A stretch of DNA of 42,951 nucleotides, from the NCBI GenBank assembly GCA_947623175.1, contig CANQGK010000021.1, forward strand, positions 1-42,951, read 5' to 3'. The notes under the pieces are model-generated. The model was given only the letters and a program-made list of their open reading frames with translations, had not been told where the DNA came from and did not search any database. Of the stretch, positions 24,330-32,795 are shown in pieces. This DNA is from an uncultured Clostridia bacterium. GTDB lineage: Bacteria > Bacillota > Clostridia > Oscillospirales > Acutalibacteraceae. Position 1 is the first letter of the stretch. Each line of letters starts with the position of its first letter. Made by a program: the position numbers and the translations under genes.

Positions 24330-24962
24330 CTATATCATTGCAATAATAGTCATAATTACATCTACGCCATTACCTAATAAATTTCCTATAAAATGTGCTG
24401 TCATTGGTACATATATATTTTTAGTTTTTATATATGATACACTTAACGGAATAGCCCATATCATAGTTAAAAATATTCCCCATATTGCTAACGAATGTTC
24501 AAAAGCAAATAGTAACATACCCAATATAGTCGTAATTAGTAATATACTTTTACTCTTAAAAGAAATCAGATTTTTTCTATAAAATGTTTCTTCTGTTACT
24601 GCAGGAAAAATAATAGTAGATACAGTAAACAGTATTAGCTTAAACCAATTATCTCTTTTTAGTCCAATGGTTCCGGTATTAAATTCGGGAAACATATTTT
24701 CTAAAACTATTGTTACTCCGAATGCTAAAATAAAAAATAGTGAAGTAATTATAACTTGTTTCCAAAATTTCTTCCCGCTTTTTATATTTTTAATCCATTC
24801 CTTTAATGAAAACTCTTTTCTCACAATAAAAATCATTAGCAGTGATAAATAAAATACGAAGTTAGTATATACATAATATTCTTTTGGTACTATAAAACAA
24901 GATATTATAAAAATAATTTCTATTATGATTGGCAGTGCATTTAATTTTATATATTTACTCAT
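24330..24962 (-). CDS. CPBP family intramembrane metalloprotease
   Basis: A 210-residue membrane protein with about six or seven helices. The CPBP (CaaX-protease and bacteriocin-processing, Abi) signature is present: EETFYRK, then F-x-x-x-H in FAFEHSLAIWG, and HFIGNLL near the C-terminus. These glutamate and histidine residues form the active site in the family. Members process prenylated proteins or bacteriocins, or confer self-immunity. The gene is much richer in A and T than the core genes and sits in the immunity-like cluster. The start is the ATG at 24962. Confidence 0.88.
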   Translation of the reverse strand: MSKYIKLNALPIIIEIIFIISCFIVPKEYYVYTNFVFYLSLLMIFIVRKEFSLKEWIKNIKSGKKFWKQVIITSLFFILAFGVTIVLENMFPEFNTGTIGLKRDNWFKLILFTVSTIIFPAVTEETFYRKNLISFKSKSILLITTILGMLLFAFEHSLAIWGIFLTMIWAIPLSVSYIKTKNIYVPMTAHFIGNLLGNGVDVIMTIIAMI

Positions 24963-25024
24963 TATTATTACGCCTCCAATCTACCCGATAAATTACTCTT
25001 TAGCTTACTAAAACAAATTGTAAT

Positions 25025-25698
25025 TTATATAACCGATTTTCTATTATAATTCGTTACATCACTGCCGATTTTTTCATATAACTCTTTTACTCTGATTTCC
25101 TTATTTTTGAGTGCCTTTAATTCACTATCGGCAACACCGACAAATTCAACAAAACATATTTTTCCGTTTGGTGTATCTATTTCGTGAAATTTATCATCCG
25201 GTACTGTAATAAAGCCGGTTATATTGGACTTTCTATTACAATCAACGCCAACTGTTTGACCTGTATATAAATATTCATAAACATTAAAGAGTTCTCCTTT
25301 TGTAAAGGTTATTCCGGCAATAGATTGTAAAATACCGCATACACATTTAATTTCATTTTCTTCGTTTTCGTAGTTATCTTTTTTCAATTTAAAGGTAAAT
25401 TCCATTCCATAACCACTGATTTCTTTTATTTCGGATTCCTTTTCGTATAATTCCGACAATCCATAAGTAATAAAGTGCCAATAATCACCACCATCATAAA
25501 CACTTATACCTTGAAGTGGATCATTACCTCCGATTTCCATACTTACTAAAGTTCCATAATGTTTTGGATTTTTTTGATTAGGATAAACTTCATCGCATAA
25601 TTCGGTAATAGCATCCCAACCGGGTGAATTTGTTTCTTTGCTTTTGTCATTTGATTTTTCTATCTTATTTTTTTAGTAAATTTATCAAATAATCCCAT
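25025..25698 (-). pseudogene. SUFU-family (suppressor of fused-like) gene with a frameshift
   Basis: The intact reading frame from 25540 to 25025 encodes 171 residues matching the SUFU domain (GISVYDGGDYWHFITYGLSELYEKE). The same frame continues upstream to NSPGWDAITELCDEVYPNQ, the expected beginning of the domain, but is cut off by a stop. A proper start, ATG at 25698 preceded by AGGAGAAG, opens M-G-L-F-D-K-F-T-K-K in another frame. One extra base in the seven-T run at 25668-25674 would join the two into about 224 residues. SUFU-like proteins are known as immunity proteins of polymorphic toxins. Either the gene is disrupted or phase-variable, or the run was misread. Confidence 0.8.
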
Positions 25699-25865
25699 AC
25701 TCGGCTTCTCCTCTACATCTTACGATTTGTTGAAGAGTCACCCATTCAACATCATATATTATACACTCAAATTATAAAGAAGTCTACCGCAAACAGCGTT
25801 TCCTCGATAAAAATTCCGATTATGCAGCCGACTTTATGATCTTCGGAAGACTCGCACCAAAATAC

Positions 25866-25909
25866 AACAGCCCAAATCTCCTTACCACAGGTAATTGATT
25901 CGGGCTGTT
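25866..25909. terminator. hairpin in the gene-poor region before radC
   Basis: Arms 25866-25878 and 25897-25909 form a 13-bp stem (a G-U pair in the minus-strand RNA, an A-C mismatch in the plus) with an 18-nt loop, followed by T-rich sequence on either strand. It may end the radC transcript. Otherwise 25699-26034 holds only a short open frame (25767-25958, minus) without a ribosome binding site. Confidence 0.5.
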
Positions 25910-26034
25910 TTGCTGTATATAATAATTTGAAGACTTTAAAGAATAGTTCGCAAATCAAAAAGTATCTGTTTCATACAGAATATGTCTTTATCAAATACGG
26001 CGTCGGTTGCTAACCCCGCCCAAAATAAAATATT

Positions 26035-26763
26035 TCAATCTTTCTTATCCTTATTTTCTTCCTTATCTTTAAAAAGGTATTTGTATTTGCTGCTTTTAAA
26101 AAGAGATACGTACTCGTTGTTGCCGATGATTACGTGGTCTATCAATCGTACTTTTACGGTTCGCAGGGCGGCATACATTTTTTCGGTGGTTTTTATGTCG
26201 TCGCCGCTGGGTAAGGGGTAGTCGCCGGGGTGATTATGGGATAATACGGCTATCGTAGCTTTGCGTGCCATTACAGCCTCCGCCGCCTTTCTTGTGGATG
26301 CTAAGGCGGAGGATACGTCGCCTTTACCGATAACGTCAAATCCCACAATCCTTAATCGGTTATCCAGCGAGGTTATCGCAACCTCTTCTTCGGTTACGCC
26401 TATATATCTATCAAAAATGTATTTGTGTATATCATCTAAGCTTCCGATAGTAAAATCAGACTTTTTCTTTTCGTTTATATAATATTTCGAGATGGTTTGC
26501 ACAAGCTTGATCAATGCCGCCGTGGTTTCGGCACAGCCGTTTACTTTCATAATTTCTTTCGGATCTGCTTCAAGCAAAGCTTCTATGGAACCGAATTTAT
26601 CTAAAAGCAGATGTGCTGTTTCATTGGTATCTTTTCGAGGTATGCTGTAAAACAGCAGCATTTCTATTATTTTATGCGGAGGCGTATCCAAGTTAAATCC
26701 CTTTTTCAAAAACTCTTCCCGAACTCTCTTCCGATGATTGTCATGAATACCTTTTTTCTTCAT
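26035..26763 (-). CDS. RadC-family JAB/MPN-domain protein
   Basis: A 242-residue protein with an N-terminal helix-hairpin-helix region (residues 20-85, KIIEMLLFYSIPRKDT and a loop at VNGCAETTA) and a C-terminal JAB1/MPN domain. The metal motif HNHPGDYPLPSGDD gives the two histidines and the aspartate. Once linked to DNA repair, the RadC role is now considered unproven; members often travel with mobile or accessory DNA. The charged tail (KDKEENKDKKD) is unusual. The RBS-bearing region upstream is shared divergently with the XRE regulator. Confidence 0.9.
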   Translation of the reverse strand: MKKKGIHDNHRKRVREEFLKKGFNLDTPPHKIIEMLLFYSIPRKDTNETAHLLLDKFGSIEALLEADPKEIMKVNGCAETTAALIKLVQTISKYYINEKKKSDFTIGSLDDIHKYIFDRYIGVTEEEVAITSLDNRLRIVGFDVIGKGDVSSALASTRKAAEAVMARKATIAVLSHNHPGDYPLPSGDDIKTTEKMYAALRTVKVRLIDHVIIGNNEYVSLFKSSKYKYLFKDKEENKDKKD

Positions 26764-26943
26764 ACCGATATTTCCTCCTTAAATTTAAGTACTTTATTTT
26801 TTATTACATTCATTATATTGCTTGCTTACGGATTTTTCAAGGGGAAAATGATGATTTTTGTCGATTTTGTCTGTCTTTCCGTGCATAATACACGCTTATA
26901 TTCCAAATAAACCGTATTTTTTTAAAAGTAAACCTTTGGTATG

Positions 26944-26972
26944 TTTAAAAATCGGCCTTTAGATGTTATAAT
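26944..26972 (+). promoter_or_regulatory. promoter of the XRE regulator
   Basis: TTTAAA (26944-26949) and TATAAT (26967-26972) are separated by 17 nt, about 10 nt before the AAAGGAG ribosome binding site. Confidence 0.5.
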
Positions 26973-26994
26973 TTACTTGAAAGGAGCCAAAAAT

Positions 26995-27501
26995 ATGGAT
27001 CAAGCAAAAATCGGAAAATTTATCGCCAAGCAAAGAAAACTTAAAGGATTGACTCAAGAAGAGCTTTCAGAAAAATTAGGCATTACCAAAAATGCCGTAA
27101 GCAAGTGGGAACGCGGACTATGTCTCATGGATATATCTTTACTTAAGCCGCTCAGTGAAATATTGGGAGTAAGTATAAACGAGATACTTGCGGGCGAGCA
27201 GATAGAAGAAAAAGACTTGGAAAAAAAGAGCGAAGAAAATATAATTAAATTAACGGAATTGATAAATTTAAAATCCATGAAATACGGCGTTATCGGAATG
27301 AGTTTATTTTCGATAATTTTAATGGTGATTTCATTTTTAAAAAATTCACCTATGGCGGCTATCGTCGATTTATTATGCGCTTATAACAGCATTACTTTTT
27401 TAAGCCGTTATAAAATAGGCAAAGATAAAACAGATTTAATTACCGGCGCGTTGTTTTTTCTCGCCGTTATTTGCAATACCATCGCCTTTATATTGATTTA
27501 A
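26995..27501 (+). CDS. XRE-family regulator with C-terminal membrane segments
   Basis: A 168-residue protein. Residues 5-62 form a Cro/C1-type helix-turn-helix (KLKGLTQEELSEKLGITKN, then VSKWERG). Residues 97-115 and about 148-168 are hydrophobic and probably membrane-spanning, so DNA binding may be controlled at the membrane. I start at the ATG at 26995, preceded by GAAAGGAG; the earlier in-frame ATG at 26941 lies within the promoter. The gene stands alone, divergent from radC. Its targets are unknown; no clear inverted-repeat operator was found next to it. Confidence 0.88.
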   Translation: MDQAKIGKFIAKQRKLKGLTQEELSEKLGITKNAVSKWERGLCLMDISLLKPLSEILGVSINEILAGEQIEEKDLEKKSEENIIKLTELINLKSMKYGVIGMSLFSIILMVISFLKNSPMAAIVDLLCAYNSITFLSRYKIGKDKTDLITGALFFLAVICNTIAFILI

Positions 27502-27519
27502 TTGCATTTATAATGCCGT

Positions 27520-27564
27520 AAATTCCCAAAGTAAATTCCATTGTGGAATTTACTTTGGGAATTT
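27520..27564. repeat. perfect 21-bp hairpin with a 3-nt loop
   Basis: Arms 27520-27540 and 27544-27564 are exact reverse complements over 21 bp around a TTG loop, just after the XRE gene. No U tract follows immediately on the plus strand; an A-rich stretch does. It may terminate or stabilise the XRE mRNA, or be a small palindromic element. Confidence 0.6.
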
Positions 27565-27601
27565 GCTAAAAAATAAAACGGGAAACTTAAAAAATTATTT
27601 A

Positions 27602-27629
27602 TTGACAATTTGAAAATATATGGTATAAT
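27602..27629 (+). promoter_or_regulatory. consensus sigma-A promoter of the tRNA-Pro transcript
   Basis: Perfect TTGACA (27602-27607) and perfect TATAAT (27624-27629) with a 16-nt spacer. The predicted start near 27636 lies about 160 nt before the tRNA, a long leader for a single tRNA. Confidence 0.8.
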
Positions 27630-27635
27630 ATACAC

Positions 27636-27790
27636 GTTGCCTCTTTTAGTGGAGGGAGCGTGCCTTTACGGCTTAGCAAAAATGCCATTTCGGGTAAACA
27701 TTTTTTTGCTTCATGGTTTAATAGGCTGCAAGCTTTATAATTTAAACCGTTTTCCGTGTCGTTCGGCACCGAGCGTTATAAAGTAAACAT
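27636..27790 (+). ncRNA. structured leader or unknown small RNA upstream of tRNA-Pro
   Basis: About 155 transcribed nt with several short hairpins: CCTC...GAGG (near 27640-27657), GCAAAAATG...CATTTTTTTGC (about 27676-27709), GGTTTAA...TTAAACC (27715-27747) and GTGTC...GGCAC (27757-27768). No open reading frame with a ribosome binding site is evident. It could be a processed tRNA leader or an independent small RNA; no known family is recognised. Confidence 0.3.
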
Positions 27791-27796
27791 ATAAAT

Positions 27797-27872
27797 CCGG
27801 GTGTGGCGCAGCTGGTAGCGCGCTTGACTGGGGGTCAAGAGGCCGCAGGTTCAAGTCCTGTCACTCGGACCA
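27797..27872 (+). tRNA. tRNA-Pro (anticodon GGG)
   Basis: A complete 76-nt cloverleaf. The acceptor stem CCGGGTG pairs with CACTCGG (one G-U), the discriminator A is followed by an encoded CCA, the D stem is GCGC/GCGC, the anticodon stem CTTGA/TCAAG holds the loop CTGGGGG with anticodon GGG, and the T arm contains GGTTCAAGTCC. It reads CCC (and CCU) proline codons. A perfect promoter lies upstream and a terminator follows directly. Confidence 0.95.
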
Positions 27873-27905
27873 AAATCGGCAAGGTTTTTGTCCTTGCCGA
27901 TTTTT
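27872..27905 (+). terminator. intrinsic terminator of tRNA-Pro
   Basis: Arms 27872-27884 and 27892-27904 form a 13-bp stem with a 7-nt loop, starting at the last base of the CCA and ending in a T tract. Confidence 0.9.
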
Positions 27906-27916
27906 ATTTTGACCAC

Positions 27917-27959
27917 AAAAAATCCGAGGCTTCCGTTTACGGGAAGGCTCGGATTTTTT
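27917..27959 (-). terminator. terminator of the dgt-dnaG-rpoD operon
   Basis: AAAAAATCCGAG (27917-27928) pairs with CTCGGATTTTTT (27948-27959), with a further inner stem. T tracts occur on both strands, so it can also stop plus-strand read-through from the tRNA. Confidence 0.85.
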
Positions 27960-28008
27960 AGAGATTTTTACAGTGTCCGATAATTAAAAGCGGGGTAACC
28001 TTGTTTTA

Positions 28009-28560
28009 TTATAGTCCGAGTTCCTTTGCGGCTTCTTTTAGGACCGATAAAAACCAGCAATAGAGAGCTTCGCCGAGTTCTTGGTAGACGGGGTCGCCGT
28101 CATGCGAGCAAAGCATCGCAAAGGTCTGGCCTATGCGGCGTTCCACTTCGTTTCCCCGTCTGAAAGCGAGGTAATAGAAGGAAAATGCGCCAACGTCGCT
28201 CGAAGTACGGTAAACCTCCGCGTCAAAATCCCTTACGGTATCTATAAAGCTTTTTTGGGCTATTCCGCTTACGGAATCGTTATTCGAAAATTGCTCAAAG
28301 CCCACCGTAGCCGTAAAGGACAGCAGCATACGCCGCTGTATAAGCATATCGCCGTCTACGGTAACGTCGTTGTTTACATAGGTGTTAACGTCGTCAATAA
28401 ATTTCAAGGCTACCGTTTTACCCCATTCTTTGGCTTTTTTAACCATAGCCTTGTCAAGATTTATATTCTCTTCCGCCTTTTCACGGCTTCGCCTTATTTC
28501 GCGCGACGGCTTGTCGCCCGCAATCTTGATATCGTCATTATCCGAATACAAATCAATCAC
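28009..28560 (-). CDS. Conserved hypothetical protein of the rpoD operon
   Basis: A 183-residue soluble, mostly helical protein with no signal peptide or membrane segment. The N-terminal third is charged and probably flexible; conserved-looking blocks are VDGDMLIQRRMLLSFTATVGFE and RIGQTFAMLCSHDGDPVYQE. I recognise no named domain. It overlaps the preceding TSCPD gene by 8 bp and is the last gene of the dgt-dnaG-rpoD transcript, so it is likely translationally coupled and constitutively made. Function unknown. Confidence 0.75.
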   Translation of the reverse strand: MIDLYSDNDDIKIAGDKPSREIRRSREKAEENINLDKAMVKKAKEWGKTVALKFIDDVNTYVNNDVTVDGDMLIQRRMLLSFTATVGFEQFSNNDSVSGIAQKSFIDTVRDFDAEVYRTSSDVGAFSFYYLAFRRGNEVERRIGQTFAMLCSHDGDPVYQELGEALYCWFLSVLKEAAKELGL

Positions 28561-28810
28561 CCTTTGTATTTTGATACTCCTTTAATGCCTCCGCCAATTG
28601 GTCGGGACATGAGGTGGTTTTAAATCCGCATTTTATCCCCGCAAGCCGGTCGATAACCTCGTCGGGCTTCATGCCTATCGCCAAGGCGGCAATACCCTTA
28701 GTATTACCGTTACAGCCTCCCTCAAAACGCACGTTTTTGATTATATCGTTTTCAATATCGATTATTATGCGTCTTGAACATACACCTTTAGTTATATATG
28801 AAAATTCCAT
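28553..28810 (-). CDS. TSCPD domain protein (TIGR03905 type)
   Basis: An 85-residue protein with the signature TSCPDQLAEAL near its C-terminus and the preceding FEGGCNGNTKGIAALAIGM. Cysteines at about C10, C33, C61 and C68 suggest metal or thiol chemistry. The same domain occurs at the end of some adenosylcobalamin-dependent ribonucleotide reductases, where its task is unclear. It follows rpoD after 14 bp and overlaps the next gene. Length fits the stand-alone family. Confidence 0.88.
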   Translation of the reverse strand: MEFSYITKGVCSRRIIIDIENDIIKNVRFEGGCNGNTKGIAALAIGMKPDEVIDRLAGIKCGFKTTSCPDQLAEALKEYQNTKGD

Positions 28811-28824
28811 TTTAATTATACCTC

Positions 28825-29898
28825 TTATCTGTCTTTAAATCTGTTGCTGCGAACGGGATGGCGCAGTTTGCGAAGCGCTTTTGCCTCAATCTGACGGATA
28901 CGTTCTCTTGTCACGTTAAATTCGAGTCCTACCTCTTCGAGGGTATGGCACCTGCCGTCCTGAAGTCCGAAGCGCAGTCTTATTACCGCCTCTTCGCGGG
29001 GGGTAAGGGTTTTAAGCACGCCGTTAATATCCTCGTTCGTAATGGATTTAAGCGCCGCGTCGTCGGGAGCCAAGGCGTCCTCGTCGCGTATAAAGTCCAT
29101 AAGCCGCGAATCCTCCTCGGGTCCTATTGGGGTTTCCATGGAAACGGGCTCCTGCGCCACGCGCATAATTTCCCGTACCCGTTCTACCGGCAAATCCATT
29201 TTTTCGGCTATGAGCTCCTCACTCGGTTCGAAGCCGTTTTCGTGAAGCAGTTGACTTTGAACCTTTTTAAGGCGGTTAATGGTTTCAACCATGTGCACGG
29301 GGATCCGTATGGTTCTCGCCTGATCGGCTATAGCGCGGGTTATCGCCTGACGGATCCACCATGTGGCATAAGTCGAGAACTTAAAGCCCTTTGTGTAATC
29401 GAACTTATCTACCGCCTTTATGAGACCTACGTTGCCCTCTTGAATGAGGTCGAGGAAATACATGCCTCTGCCCACATATTTTTTGGCGATGCTTACAACA
29501 AGGCGAAGGTTAGCCTCGGTAAGGCGCTTTTTGGCGTACTCGTCGCCCTCCTTGATTTTTATGGCAATGTCCACTTCCTCCTCGGAGGAAAGCAGCGGCA
29601 CTCTGCCTATTTCGCGCAAATACAATTTAACCGGATCGTCAAGCGAAATATTGTCAAAGGACATGTCCTCCTCGTTAAGCTTATCGACGTCCATTTCCTC
29701 AAGCTTAAGCTCATCGTCGGTAGGTTCCTCGTCAAAATCGATGTCCAGCGTTGGCGGCTCGGAAAAAAGCTCGTCCGGATCATCGGGAGCGTTTTCTATA
29801 TCGTCTATTGTAAGATCCTTTTCCTCATCGGCGTAAAAATCGTTCTCTTCTACAATGTTTTTCATTTCTTCGTTGGTTTCCTTCTTTTTATTCTCCAT
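28825..29898 (-). CDS. rpoD: Primary RNA polymerase sigma factor RpoD/SigA
   Basis: A 357-residue housekeeping sigma-70 factor. An acidic N-terminal region (1-75) precedes region 1.2 ([16 protein letters not shown]), region 2 ([20 protein letters not shown] and [19 protein letters not shown]), region 3 ([16 protein letters not shown]) and region 4 ([19 protein letters not shown], then RKLRHP). It directs polymerase to TTGACA/TATAAT promoters such as those at 10371 and 27602. It is six bases downstream of dnaG in the conserved dgt-dnaG-rpoD operon. The lack of a long region 1.1 is usual in Firmicutes. Confidence 0.97.
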   Translation of the reverse strand: MENKKKETNEEMKNIVEENDFYADEEKDLTIDDIENAPDDPDELFSEPPTLDIDFDEEPTDDELKLEEMDVDKLNEEDMSFDNISLDDPVKLYLREIGRVPLLSSEEEVDIAIKIKEGDEYAKKRLTEANLRLVVSIAKKYVGRGMYFLDLIQEGNVGLIKAVDKFDYTKGFKFSTYATWWIRQAITRAIADQARTIRIPVHMVETINRLKKVQSQLLHENGFEPSEELIAEKMDLPVERVREIMRVAQEPVSMETPIGPEEDSRLMDFIRDEDALAPDDAALKSITNEDINGVLKTLTPREEAVIRLRFGLQDGRCHTLEEVGLEFNVTRERIRQIEAKALRKLRHPVRSNRFKDR

Positions 29899-29904
29899 AT
29901 CCGT

Positions 29905-31683
29905 TTAATTTCCTTTCGCTTTTTTGTCAATTAAATTTTTAAGACCGAACGCCCAATCCTCCACGGTTGAATCGTTACCGTCCGAAATTTTTTGCATATT
30001 TCCCTCTTCTAATATTACCTTTACACAATCTTTTAATACAAATTCGGGGTTTTCGTCGGCTTTAAGACTGTTTTGCAGTGATACCACAAAGCCCAATTCC
30101 GCCGGAATCAATTTTTCGGCAAAAACCGAAATATCCGGCTCCTTGCCCTCTTCTATCGCTTGCGTGATTATCCCGTATATTCTGCGGTTAAAGGATGTCA
30201 CCATTTTATCCGGCGGCAGCTTGTCCTTTATTTTTTCGTAAAAATCCGGATGCTTTAACAAAACCGCTATAACCGTTTCCTCCGCCGCGGCGGCTTTTAA
30301 ATTTCGCCGTTTTTCGGGATTGAGCTCTCCGACGCCGCTCTTCGGTTTTACGAGATTTGCAAATTCCTGTCTTTTTTGATAACGGTCGTTTTTGCGGCGA
30401 AGCTCGTCCACCTTGGCGGTAAGCGCCGTGCGCGATACCCCGTACTTTTCGCTCATTCTGCCGATATAAATATCCCGCGTCATAACGTCGTCCGAGGCGG
30501 CTATTATCTCCGCCGCGCGAGAAAGGTAACGCAGTTTTCCGTCGTCGGCGTTTATATCGATGCCTTCCGCCGCGGTAAGGAGCTTGTACTCTATATCGCT
30601 CACCGCGCCTTCGAGCAGAGCGCGGAATTTATCGGCGCCGTTCTTCTTTATGTATTCGTCCGGATCCTTCCCGTCGGGAATAACCACCACCCTTACGTTA
30701 AGCCCCGTATTTTCCAAAAGCTTTGACGCCCGCTTTATCGCCTTTTGACCGGCGGCGTCCGCGTCGAGCATAAGCACTATCTCTTTTGTGTACCTGGAAA
30801 TCAAATTCGCCTGTTCGCTCGTAAAGGCGGTGCCCAATGGCGCGACGGTGTTGCAAAATCCCGCCTGGTGAAGGGATATAACGTCCATATTGCCCTCTAC
30901 CAAAATAATGCGCTCGGCGCAGTGGCTTTTGGCAAAGTTGATACCGAATAAATTCTCACTCTTTTTATAAACGGGGGTATCGCCGGTATTTACGTATTTG
31001 CCCGTATTTTTGTCTTCTCCCGGAAGTACCCTGCCGCTGAAGCCTATGACGTTGCCGCGTATATTGATGATCGGGAACATCACCCTCTTTCGAAAACGGT
31101 CGTAATAGGAGCCCTTGCTTCCGCCTATAACGTTTGCGGTAAGCATGTCGGCTTCGCTGAAGCCCTTGGATTTTAAATGCCTTATAAGCATGTTCCACGA
31201 ATCGGGCGCGGCGCCCAGACCGAAATGCTTGATTGTTTTAAGGGTAAGCCCCCTGCCCGTAAGATAATCGAGCGCCCATTTACCGTTTTCCGACATCAAA
31301 AAGGCATGGAAAAATCTCGCCGTTTCGCGGTTGATATCGTAGACGGTATTTTTGATTTTTTGAAACGAATCGTCATAGCCGTCCTGCGGAAGGGTAACTC
31401 CCGACCTCTCCGCCAGAAGCTTTACCGACTCGATATAATCGAGATTTTCGAGAAGCCCCGTAAAGGTAAAAACATCGCCGCCGACGCCGCAGCCGAAGCA
31501 GTAAAAGGATCCAGATTCGGGATAGACCGTAAACGAGGGGGTTTTTTCGCTGTGGAACGGGCAAAGCCCCACGAGATTTTTTCCCGCGCGTTTTAAATTT
31601 ACGTACTGCGATACCGTAGACTCTATTTCGTTTCGGTATTTAATTTCATTGATTACGTCCTCGGGTATTGCCGTAAAAATCAC
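29905..31683 (-). CDS. dnaG: DNA primase DnaG
   Basis: A 592-residue primase, which makes RNA primers for lagging-strand synthesis at the replication fork. The N-terminal CHC2 zinc finger shows CPFHSEKTPSF and YCFGCGVGGDVF. The Toprim domain has the glutamate in ILVEGNMDVISLH and the aspartates in LMLDADAAGQKA. The C-terminal region (about 450-592) binds the replicative helicase. It lies between dgt and rpoD. Its ATG follows the dgt stop by 28 bp, so it shares a transcript with dgt. Confidence 0.97.
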   Translation of the reverse strand: MIFTAIPEDVINEIKYRNEIESTVSQYVNLKRAGKNLVGLCPFHSEKTPSFTVYPESGSFYCFGCGVGGDVFTFTGLLENLDYIESVKLLAERSGVTLPQDGYDDSFQKIKNTVYDINRETARFFHAFLMSENGKWALDYLTGRGLTLKTIKHFGLGAAPDSWNMLIRHLKSKGFSEADMLTANVIGGSKGSYYDRFRKRVMFPIINIRGNVIGFSGRVLPGEDKNTGKYVNTGDTPVYKKSENLFGINFAKSHCAERIILVEGNMDVISLHQAGFCNTVAPLGTAFTSEQANLISRYTKEIVLMLDADAAGQKAIKRASKLLENTGLNVRVVVIPDGKDPDEYIKKNGADKFRALLEGAVSDIEYKLLTAAEGIDINADDGKLRYLSRAAEIIAASDDVMTRDIYIGRMSEKYGVSRTALTAKVDELRRKNDRYQKRQEFANLVKPKSGVGELNPEKRRNLKAAAAEETVIAVLLKHPDFYEKIKDKLPPDKMVTSFNRRIYGIITQAIEEGKEPDISVFAEKLIPAELGFVVSLQNSLKADENPEFVLKDCVKVILEEGNMQKISDGNDSTVEDWAFGLKNLIDKKAKGN

Positions 31684-31711
31684 CTCGCTTTTAATTTATA
31701 ATTGCAAAAAT

Positions 31712-32716
31712 TTATATCGACCATGCCTTTGGTATATAGATATCCGAATAAACGGTAATCGCGTAATGATCGGTCATACCGGCTATGTAATCTGCCACGG
31801 CGCGCTCCTTGCCCTCGTTTTCGCAGATTTTCATATATTCCTGCGACATTTTGCGGGGATTATTCATATAATACTTAAAAAGCCCCTCCACGATACCGAA
31901 AACCTTTGTTTCCTCGGATTTGGCAACCGGATTTTTATATACCGCCTCAAATAAAAACTCGTGAAGCAGGTTATAATATTTTTCCGTAGCTTTATCCATC
32001 AAAATATCGTTTTTGCTGTTTTTTACCACGGAATTAACCAATGTGTTTATCCGCTCGCCCTTGGTATTTCCCAAAGCCGCCACAACCGCCTGCGGCAAAT
32101 CGTTTTCGCTTATTACGCCCGCGCGCACGGCGTCGTCGATATCGTGATTGATATATGCTATCCTGTCGGACATGCGCACTACCCGTCCTTCGAGCGTAAA
32201 CGCCCACTCGCCCGTAGTATGGCGCTCGATACCGTTAAGGACCTCCTTTGTAAGGTTGAGTCCGGCTCCGTTTTTTTCGAGCTTTTCGCAAACCCTCACG
32301 CTCTGTTCGTAATGAGTAAACGGGAAGGAAGTCAAATCGCTTATCGCCCGCTCCCCCGCGTGACCGAAAGGGGTATGCCCCAGATCGTGCCCCAAAGCTA
32401 TCGCCTCGGTCAGATCCTCGTTAAGGCGAAGGGCTCTGGATACGGTGCGCGCTATCTGCGAAACCTCCAAAGTATGGGTCAGTCGAGTACGGTAATGGTC
32501 GGATTCGGGAGAGAGGAAAACCTGCGTTTTATGCTTTAATCTTCTGAAAGCCTTGCTGTGGATTATACGGTCGCGGTCGCGCTGAAATTCGGTGCGGATT
32601 TCGCACTTTTCTTCAAAAACGGCTCTGCCCTTACTGTCTTTCGAAAAACAGGCGTTATCCGCCAAGATAAGCCGCTCGTTATTTTCGGTCTGCTCCCTTA
32701 TGCACATCCTTTTCAC
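31712..32716 (-). CDS. dgt: Deoxyguanosinetriphosphate triphosphohydrolase-like protein
   Basis: A 334-residue HD-domain enzyme that cleaves dNTPs (classically dGTP) to the nucleoside and triphosphate. The metal-binding histidines and aspartate occur in RLTHTLEVSQIA and ALGHDLGHTPFGHAGE; the start of the domain is HSKAFRRLKHKTQVF. The length matches the short Clostridia form. It is the first gene of the dgt-dnaG-rpoD operon; the 79-bp gap to yigZ should carry the operon promoter. Confidence 0.93.
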   Translation of the reverse strand: MKRMCIREQTENNERLILADNACFSKDSKGRAVFEEKCEIRTEFQRDRDRIIHSKAFRRLKHKTQVFLSPESDHYRTRLTHTLEVSQIARTVSRALRLNEDLTEAIALGHDLGHTPFGHAGERAISDLTSFPFTHYEQSVRVCEKLEKNGAGLNLTKEVLNGIERHTTGEWAFTLEGRVVRMSDRIAYINHDIDDAVRAGVISENDLPQAVVAALGNTKGERINTLVNSVVKNSKNDILMDKATEKYYNLLHEFLFEAVYKNPVAKSEETKVFGIVEGLFKYYMNNPRKMSQEYMKICENEGKERAVADYIAGMTDHYAITVYSDIYIPKAWSI

Positions 32717-32795
32717 CTTCCGTTTATTTTTCCCTCATGTTATTTATTAGCCGAAAAATCGCAAATTCCTTTTTTTGCGGACAATTTTTTTAAAT

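Noticed and set aside
25767-25958. 63-codon minus-strand open frame before radC
   Set aside because: TTG start, no ribosome binding site, and its middle is the hairpin at 25866-25909.
28858-29934. Plus-strand open frame of 358 codons opposite rpoD
   Set aside because: Unusually long, but it mirrors rpoD exactly; the translation has no recognisable domain and no RBS, and length is explained by rpoD codon bias.
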